Part shown: in pieces, positions 24,458-27,661 of the stretch
Position numbering within the stretch: the first letter of the stretch is position 1
Layout: every line of letters starts with the position of its first letter
From: an uncultured Collinsella sp.
GTDB lineage: Bacteria > Actinomycetota > Coriobacteriia > Coriobacteriales > Coriobacteriaceae
Direction: 5' to 3'
NCBI GenBank assembly: GCA_900548495.1
Contig: URKT01000021.1
Span: forward strand, 1-27,661
DNA length: 27,661 nt
Notes under the pieces: generated by a model
What the model saw: the letters and a program-made list of their open reading frames with translations, nothing else
Databases searched by the model: none
Told to the model about the DNA's origin: nothing
Position numbers and translations under genes: made by a program

Positions 24458-24582
24458 CCAAAGTAACCCAAACAGTACCCAAAGCAGCAATCGGCCAAAC
24501 GCTCATCAAGGGCCAAAGTGTCCGAACGGATACCAAAGGTCCCTTCAGCCAAACCCCCATTGCGCTAAACCTATCAGCCAAA
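24458..24582. repeat. Cluster of eight CCAAA motifs
   Basis: CCAAA occurs on the plus strand at 24458, 24468, 24479, 24495, 24513, 24533, 24549 and 24578 (TTTGG on the minus strand, in the direction of the nitroreductase gene). On the minus strand several copies extend to TTTGGC(C/T)GA. Chance would give far fewer than one in this length. The region lies upstream of the minus-strand nitroreductase gene, so a regulator array or a decayed repeat are both possible. No gene is seen at 24425-24710. Confidence 0.6.
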
Positions 24583-24607
24583 GTTCCCAATGGTGGTGCA
24601 TAAGGGA

Positions 24608-24686
24608 GCGGGCCCGGCCACTAATAACCTTTTGAACGACTCTGCTTGCAGCCGGAGTGAAAAAGGTTATTAGTGGCCGGGCCCGC
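24608..24686. repeat. Perfect 26-bp inverted repeat
   Basis: Bases 24608-24633 are the exact reverse complement of 24661-24686, with a 27-base loop. Each arm has a GC-rich outer half (GCGGGCCCGGCCAC) and an AT-rich inner half (TAATAACCTTTT). The loop contains a small inner repeat (CTGC-TT-GCAG). It lies 25 bases after the stop of the minus-strand DUF47 gene. It could end that transcript, but no T tract follows on either strand, and a match this long and exact suggests a mobile or duplicated repeat element as well. Confidence 0.9.
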
Positions 24687-24710
24687 GACCGGTGGGACAT
24701 GTACCCCCAA

Positions 24711-25334
24711 TTAACTGTTCTTCATGACAATCGAATCCACAACATCGGCCACATTCTCACAGCAGTCAGCGCAGTACTCCAGGAAGGCGTACACGTCACG
24801 CCAGGCGATGACCTCGAGCGGGTCCTTGCCGTTAACGTGCAGGTTGCGCATGGCGTTGATGTAGAGCTCATCGGCCTCGGACTCGATGGTGTTGATTTGG
24901 ATGACCAGCTCGCGCAGGGTCTTGGACTTGCGGTAGTTGGGCAGCTCGACCATCAGGTCCTTCATGGCGCGGCAGGCATCGGTCACCTTGTGGGCGATGA
25001 CGATGGCATCGGGGTGGATGCTCTGGATGTTGGTGAAGTAGACGCGCTGCACGACGCCCTCGATGCGGTCGAGCACGGTGTCGAGCGAGCAGCTCATCAG
25101 GTCCAGATCCTCGCGCTCAAGCGGGGTGATAAAGGCGGTGAGCAAGGCGTCTTCGAGCTCATGGTGCTTCTTGTCTGCCGCATGCTCAATCGCATGCATC
25201 TTATCGAGCATGTCGTGGATCTGCGCGGGGTCAAAGTTCTCAAAAATCTTGGTGAGCAGCTCTGCGGCCTGGACGGCGAGGTCGGCGCAGGCGACGTAGT
25301 TGTCAAAGTAGAACGAATCGGGTTTCTTTGCCAT
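24711..25334 (-). CDS. DUF47 PhoU-like protein, PiT partner
   Basis: DUF47 proteins are helical, PhoU-like and almost always encoded beside PiT phosphate permeases, which they are thought to regulate. The 207-residue product has the family pattern FDNYVACADLAVQAAELL, HAIEHAADKKHHELEDALLTAFITPLEREDLDLMSCSLDTVLDRIEGV, and INTIESEADELYINAMRNL, with the acidic/His residues (E-x-A-D, D-R-I-E) that bind metal in the PhoU fold. The ATG at 25334 follows GAAAGGA on the minus strand. It starts 67 bases after the pit stop with no terminator between them, so the two are probably one operon. Confidence 0.9.
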   Translation of the reverse strand: MAKKPDSFYFDNYVACADLAVQAAELLTKIFENFDPAQIHDMLDKMHAIEHAADKKHHELEDALLTAFITPLEREDLDLMSCSLDTVLDRIEGVVQRVYFTNIQSIHPDAIVIAHKVTDACRAMKDLMVELPNYRKSKTLRELVIQINTIESEADELYINAMRNLHVNGKDPLEVIAWRDVYAFLEYCADCCENVADVVDSIVMKNS

Positions 25335-25401
25335 GGGTGGGTCCTTTCGAGGCGAAGACGGGTGGGCGAGGTAATGCAGTCCGGATGGACGTTCGGTTTG
25401 A

Positions 25402-26451
25402 CTAGAGGAACATCATGAACAGCTTGGCCATGACAAAGCTGATGAGTCCGCAGGCGGGGAAGGTGAAGAACCAGGTGAACATCATGTCCTTGACGACACC
25501 GAAGTTGATGGCCGAGAGGCGCTTGACGGCACCGACGCCCATGATGGCGCAGGTCTTGATGTGTGTGGAGGACACGGGGATGCCGGTAAGGGTGGCAAGC
25601 AGCAGGTTTGCGGCGCCCGCCAGGTCGGCGGAGAAGCCCTGATACTTTTCGAGCTTGACCATGCTCTGGCCGACGGACTTGATGATGCGCTCGCCGCCCA
25701 CGCTGGTGCCGATACCCATAGTGGCCGAGCACAGCAGCATAATCCAGATGGGGATGCCTGCATCGCCGACGCTCGTCTGGCCGCTGGCAAAGGCCACGCC
25801 TAAAAAGAGCACGCCGATGAACTTCTGTCCATCCTGCGCGCCGTGCATAAAGCTCATGGCCGCAGCGCTCGCGATCTGAGCGTATTTAAAGAAGACATTG
25901 GCACGTCGCCTGTTGGCGGCGGCGAAAAGAATCGAGACGAGCTTGCACAGGACCCAGCCCATGACAAAGCCCAGGCCGATGGAGAGCGCCAGACCGTAGA
26001 TGACCTTCATCCACTCGTGGACGTTGACGCTGCTCGCACCGCCGAGGGCGATGGCGGCACCGGTCAGGCCGGCGATAAGGCTGTGGCTTTGCGAGGTGGG
26101 GATGCCAAAACGCGACGCTGTGGCGCCGTAGACGACGATGGAGAACAGCGCCGCGCATAGGCAGGCGAGCGCCATGGTGCTGTTTCCGCCAAAGTCGACG
26201 ATATGTGAGATGGTGTTGGCGACGCTCGCGTTAAAGTGCGTCATGATGAGCACGCCGAGGAAGTTGAATGCGGCGCTCATGAGAATGGCGGCGCGGGCGG
26301 GCATGCAACGCGTAGTGACGCAGGTCGCGATGGCGTTGGGCGCGTCGGTCCATCCATTGACGAAGATGGCGCCCAACGCGAGGATCACGGTGACGGCAAG
26401 GACTGGGTTCGACACAATTTGGCCGAGGAAGGTTGAGAACGTTACGTCCAT
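25402..26451 (-). CDS. pit: PiT family inorganic phosphate transporter
   Basis: PiT permeases move phosphate with cations and are the low-affinity counterpart of Pst. The 349-residue membrane protein has the two PiT signature repeats: NGWTDAPNAIAT (32-43), with the usual G-x-N-D-x-A-N-A pattern changed, near the N-terminus, and PVSSTHIKTCAIMGVGAVKR near the C-terminus, plus GIPTSQSHSLIAGLTGAAIALGG in the middle. About eight or nine membrane segments are expected. The ATG at 26451 has a weak ribosome site (GAGAAAG). The leader holds a perfect ribosome-binding sequence further upstream that does not serve this start. The DUF47 gene follows. Confidence 0.92.
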   Translation of the reverse strand: MDVTFSTFLGQIVSNPVLAVTVILALGAIFVNGWTDAPNAIATCVTTRCMPARAAILMSAAFNFLGVLIMTHFNASVANTISHIVDFGGNSTMALACLCAALFSIVVYGATASRFGIPTSQSHSLIAGLTGAAIALGGASSVNVHEWMKVIYGLALSIGLGFVMGWVLCKLVSILFAAANRRRANVFFKYAQIASAAAMSFMHGAQDGQKFIGVLFLGVAFASGQTSVGDAGIPIWIMLLCSATMGIGTSVGGERIIKSVGQSMVKLEKYQGFSADLAGAANLLLATLTGIPVSSTHIKTCAIMGVGAVKRLSAINFGVVKDMMFTWFFTFPACGLISFVMAKLFMMFL

Positions 26452-26490
26452 ATATGGGCTTTCTCGAAGTTTGCAGACACGTTACAAAAA

Positions 26491-26513
26491 CATGATAAAT
26501 CGTATCACCTCCT
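26491..26513 (-). promoter_or_regulatory. pit leader: perfect SD and three-codon ORF
   Basis: On the minus strand AGGAGGTGAT (26513-26504) matches the anti-Shine-Dalgarno of 16S rRNA over ten bases. Ten bases further is ATG-TTT-TTG-TAA (26493-26482), in frame with but closed before the pit start at 26451. The same DNA holds an inverted repeat TGATA (26493-26497) and TATCA (26503-26507). It may be a minimal leader ORF, a ribosome standby site or an operator. Confidence 0.4.
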
Positions 26514-26582
26514 GCGGGTCTCTTTACCGAGTTCTGATGGGAGAAGTGAACTTTTTGGCACTAAAATTGAATATTAGCCCTG

Positions 26583-26611
26583 TTGACCGCGGGTGTTCTT
26601 TTTGCTAACAC
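26583..26611 (+). promoter_or_regulatory. Candidate plus-strand promoter (distal)
   Basis: TTGACC (26583-26588) and TAACAC (26606-26611) are separated by 17 bases, a fair sigma-70-type pair. An inverted repeat GTGTT (26593-26597) and AACAC (26607-26611) overlaps it. It would give the small gene at 26702 a leader of about 80 bases. Confidence 0.35.
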
Positions 26612-26664
26612 GCCATGCGGACACGTGCGATTACTACGACACTCCAAAACCACAGTCTGTTCGC

Positions 26665-26694
26665 TTTACAACATGCAAACATGCGTTCGATAAT
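26665..26694 (+). promoter_or_regulatory. Candidate proximal promoter of the 26702 gene
   Basis: TTTACA (26665-26670) and GATAAT (26689-26694) are 18 bases apart, a good sigma-70-type match. The spacer contains a direct repeat ACATGC-AA-ACATGC (26671-26684). Transcription would start at about 26701-26702, at the ATG itself, which would make the message leaderless and the AGGAGA at 26695-26700 untranscribed. Confidence 0.4.
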
Positions 26695-26701
26695 AGGAGA
26701 C

Positions 26702-27040
26702 ATGGAATATCGACAGACAGATGGCAAAACTCGGCGCGTGCACAAGCAGTATGTGGACGTCGTGGCTCGCATCCTCGCGGGCGGACAGGTCGTGCCGGTC
26801 ACCGTCTGCTGGGTCGACGGTCGTTGCTTTACGATTGACGAGATTGTCTCGACCACTGGGTTTGGCCTGACGGTTCACGGTGTTCGTACGGCAACGTATA
26901 AGGTTCGTTTTGGCGGGCATGCGACCGAGTTGTATCTGGAGGACCAGACGCGCGAACGACCAGATGGCTCGCAGGCCCATCTGATACGTTGGTGGGTCTG
27001 GGCGTTTGATCGTACGCTCGAGGGCGAGCGCCGTAGGTAA
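26702..27040 (+). CDS. Hypothetical protein, 112 residues
   Basis: I do not recognise this family. The predicted soluble protein starts MEYRQTDGKTRRVHKQYVDVVARILAGGQVVPVTVCWVDGRCFTIDEIV and continues with alternating hydrophobic and polar residues (TVHGVRTATYKVRFGGHATELYLEDQ, AHLIRWWVWAF), which suggests a small beta-rich domain, and ends in a basic tail (EGERRR). There is no signal peptide or membrane segment. ATG 26702 is chosen because AGGAGA lies just upstream; a longer frame from 26615 has no support. It stands between the divergent pit operon and the Bax-inhibitor-like gene, with codon use like its neighbours. Confidence 0.7.
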   Translation: MEYRQTDGKTRRVHKQYVDVVARILAGGQVVPVTVCWVDGRCFTIDEIVSTTGFGLTVHGVRTATYKVRFGGHATELYLEDQTRERPDGSQAHLIRWWVWAFDRTLEGERRR

Positions 27041-27058
27041 GGACGCACGGCGTTCGGG

Positions 27059-27105
27059 TACAATGGCAGGAATCTTGTCATCTGCTGCGCCGTCTTTCAC
27101 GGCGC
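27059..27105 (+). promoter_or_regulatory. TACAAT -10 and leader hairpin before BI-1 gene
   Basis: TACAAT (27059-27064) is a likely -10, in the context GGGTACAATGG, much like that before murF. It is followed by a perfect hairpin GCGCCGT (27087-27093), CTTTC loop, ACGGCGC (27099-27105), then TTTGT. The hairpin lies just before the ribosome site of the next gene. It could be a weak terminator for the upstream gene or a leader structure. Confidence 0.45.
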
Positions 27106-27123
27106 TTTGTGAAAGGACGAAGT

Positions 27124-27614
27124 ATGAACGATATCCAGGGCTATCAGAACGGCCCCATCGAGACCGGTGCAAGCCGTGCCAAGGAGATGTCGCCGCGCGC
27201 GTACAACCTTGTCATGTCTGCCCTGATCTTTTTGGGCTTTTGCGCCATGGGCGTCGGTGCTTACTTTACGAGCACCATGTCGTTTGCGCGCATGATGATG
27301 AGCGGCGCCGCTTTGCCGCTGGTCTTTGGCTCATTTATTTTGACCATCGTCGGCATGGTCATGATGTCGGCCGCCGCCAGCAAGCAGTCCGTGGGCCTGT
27401 CCCTTGTGGGCTACGTAATCTTTGCGAGTACCTTTGGCCTGACCGCGTCGTTTGGCCTTGCCAACTACGACCTGCCCACCATCAACACCGCTTTTATCGC
27501 CACGGCCGCCATCACCTTTGTCTTTGGCGCGCTGGGCGTGACCTTCCCCAAGTTTTTCCAGCGCGTATATGGCATCGGTTTTGGCATTCTGCTCGCCACT
27601 GTTCTGGTTGAGAT
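27124..27614 (+). CDS. Bax inhibitor-1-like membrane protein (3' truncated)
   Basis: The first 163 codons of a membrane protein are present; the gene is cut by adapter sequence at 27615. After a polar N-terminus (MNDIQGYQNGPIETGASRAKEMSPRAYN) there are at least five hydrophobic segments, the pattern SVGLSLVGYVIFASTFGLTASFGLANYDLPTINTAFIATAAITFVFGALGVTFPKFFQRVYGIGFGILLATVLVEI fitting the Bax inhibitor-1 (UPF0005) family, whose members include YccA and YbhL. In bacteria some act as pH-sensitive calcium leak channels or interact with FtsH; the role here is unknown. GAAAGGA (27111-27117) lies 6 bases before the ATG. Confidence 0.72.
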
Positions 27615-27661
27615 CTGTCTCTTATACACATCTCCGAGCCCACGAGACATGCGCAGATCTC
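27615..27661 (+). other. Nextera read-2 adapter and i7 index (artefact)
   Basis: Bases 27615-27633 are the Tn5 mosaic end in reverse complement, 27634-27648 the read-2 adapter part (CCGAGCCCACGAGAC), 27649-27656 an 8-base index (ATGCGCAG) and 27657-27661 the beginning of the P7 end. This is library sequence, not genome. Peptides read through it, such as a minus-strand one with DVYKRQ, are false. Confidence 0.97.

Noticed and set aside
24458..24582. CCAAA cluster as a CRISPR array
   Set aside because: The repeated unit is only 5-9 bases, spacing is irregular, and no cas gene is present.
24608..24686. Reading the 26-bp inverted repeat as an ordinary Rho-independent terminator
   Set aside because: There is no T tract after the stem on either strand. 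It may still mark a transcript end, but the simple label is not supported.
24608..24686. Inverted repeat as ends of an insertion sequence
   Set aside because: Only 27 bases lie between the arms, so no transposase fits, and no target duplication is evident.
25843..26160. Plus-strand frame of 105 codons opposite pit
   Set aside because: It is antisense to a clear PiT permease, without motif or ribosome site.
27465..27650. Minus-strand peptide with DVYKRQ at the right end
   Set aside because: It begins inside the read-2 adapter and is antisense to the Bax-inhibitor-like gene.

Overview
The window is one contig from a GC-rich, Gram-positive actinobacterium. The best match by gene order and protein style is the class Coriobacteriia, probably a Collinsella-like gut organism; this is inferred from sequence alone. 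Both ends are library adapter, not genome: bases 4-36 are the Nextera read-1 transposase adapter and bases 27615-27661 are the read-2 adapter plus an index. Genomic sequence is therefore about 37-27614.

Bases 107-15595 hold the division and cell wall (dcw) cluster, all on the plus strand: mraZ, rsmH, ftsL-like, ftsI-type PBP, murF, mraY, murD, ftsW, murG, murC, murB, ftsQ, ftsZ. Together these make the peptidoglycan precursor up to lipid II (murF, mraY, murD, murG, murC, murB) and build the septum with it (ftsW, PBP, ftsL, ftsQ, ftsZ). murE and ftsA are not at their usual places. A strong terminator follows ftsZ.

Bases 15652-23783 hold the distal division genes that usually follow ftsZ in Gram-positives: pgeF/ylmD, yggS/ylmE, sepF/ylmF, yggT/ylmG and divIVA. 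Here a complete pstS-pstC-pstA-pstB-phoU phosphate uptake set sits between pgeF and yggS. pgeF overlaps pstS by ATGA, and a Pho-box-like tandem repeat lies upstream of pgeF, so pgeF seems to be the first gene of a phosphate-responsive operon. phoU has its own promoter-like leader and is followed by a terminator. yggT has no canonical start codon.

Bases 23784-27614 are a looser region: a minus-strand nitroreductase; an intergenic stretch with repeated CCAAA motifs and a perfect 26-bp inverted repeat; a minus-strand low-affinity phosphate system (PiT permease plus a PhoU-like DUF47 partner); a plus-strand small protein of unknown function; and the 5' part of a Bax-inhibitor-1-like membrane protein cut off by the adapter. 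The window thus carries two phosphate transport systems, each with its own PhoU-type protein. I see no tRNA, rRNA, CRISPR array, insertion sequence or prophage gene. The most unusual points are the pst insertion with its Pho-box candidate, the non-canonical yggT start, and the long perfect hairpin at 24608-24686.
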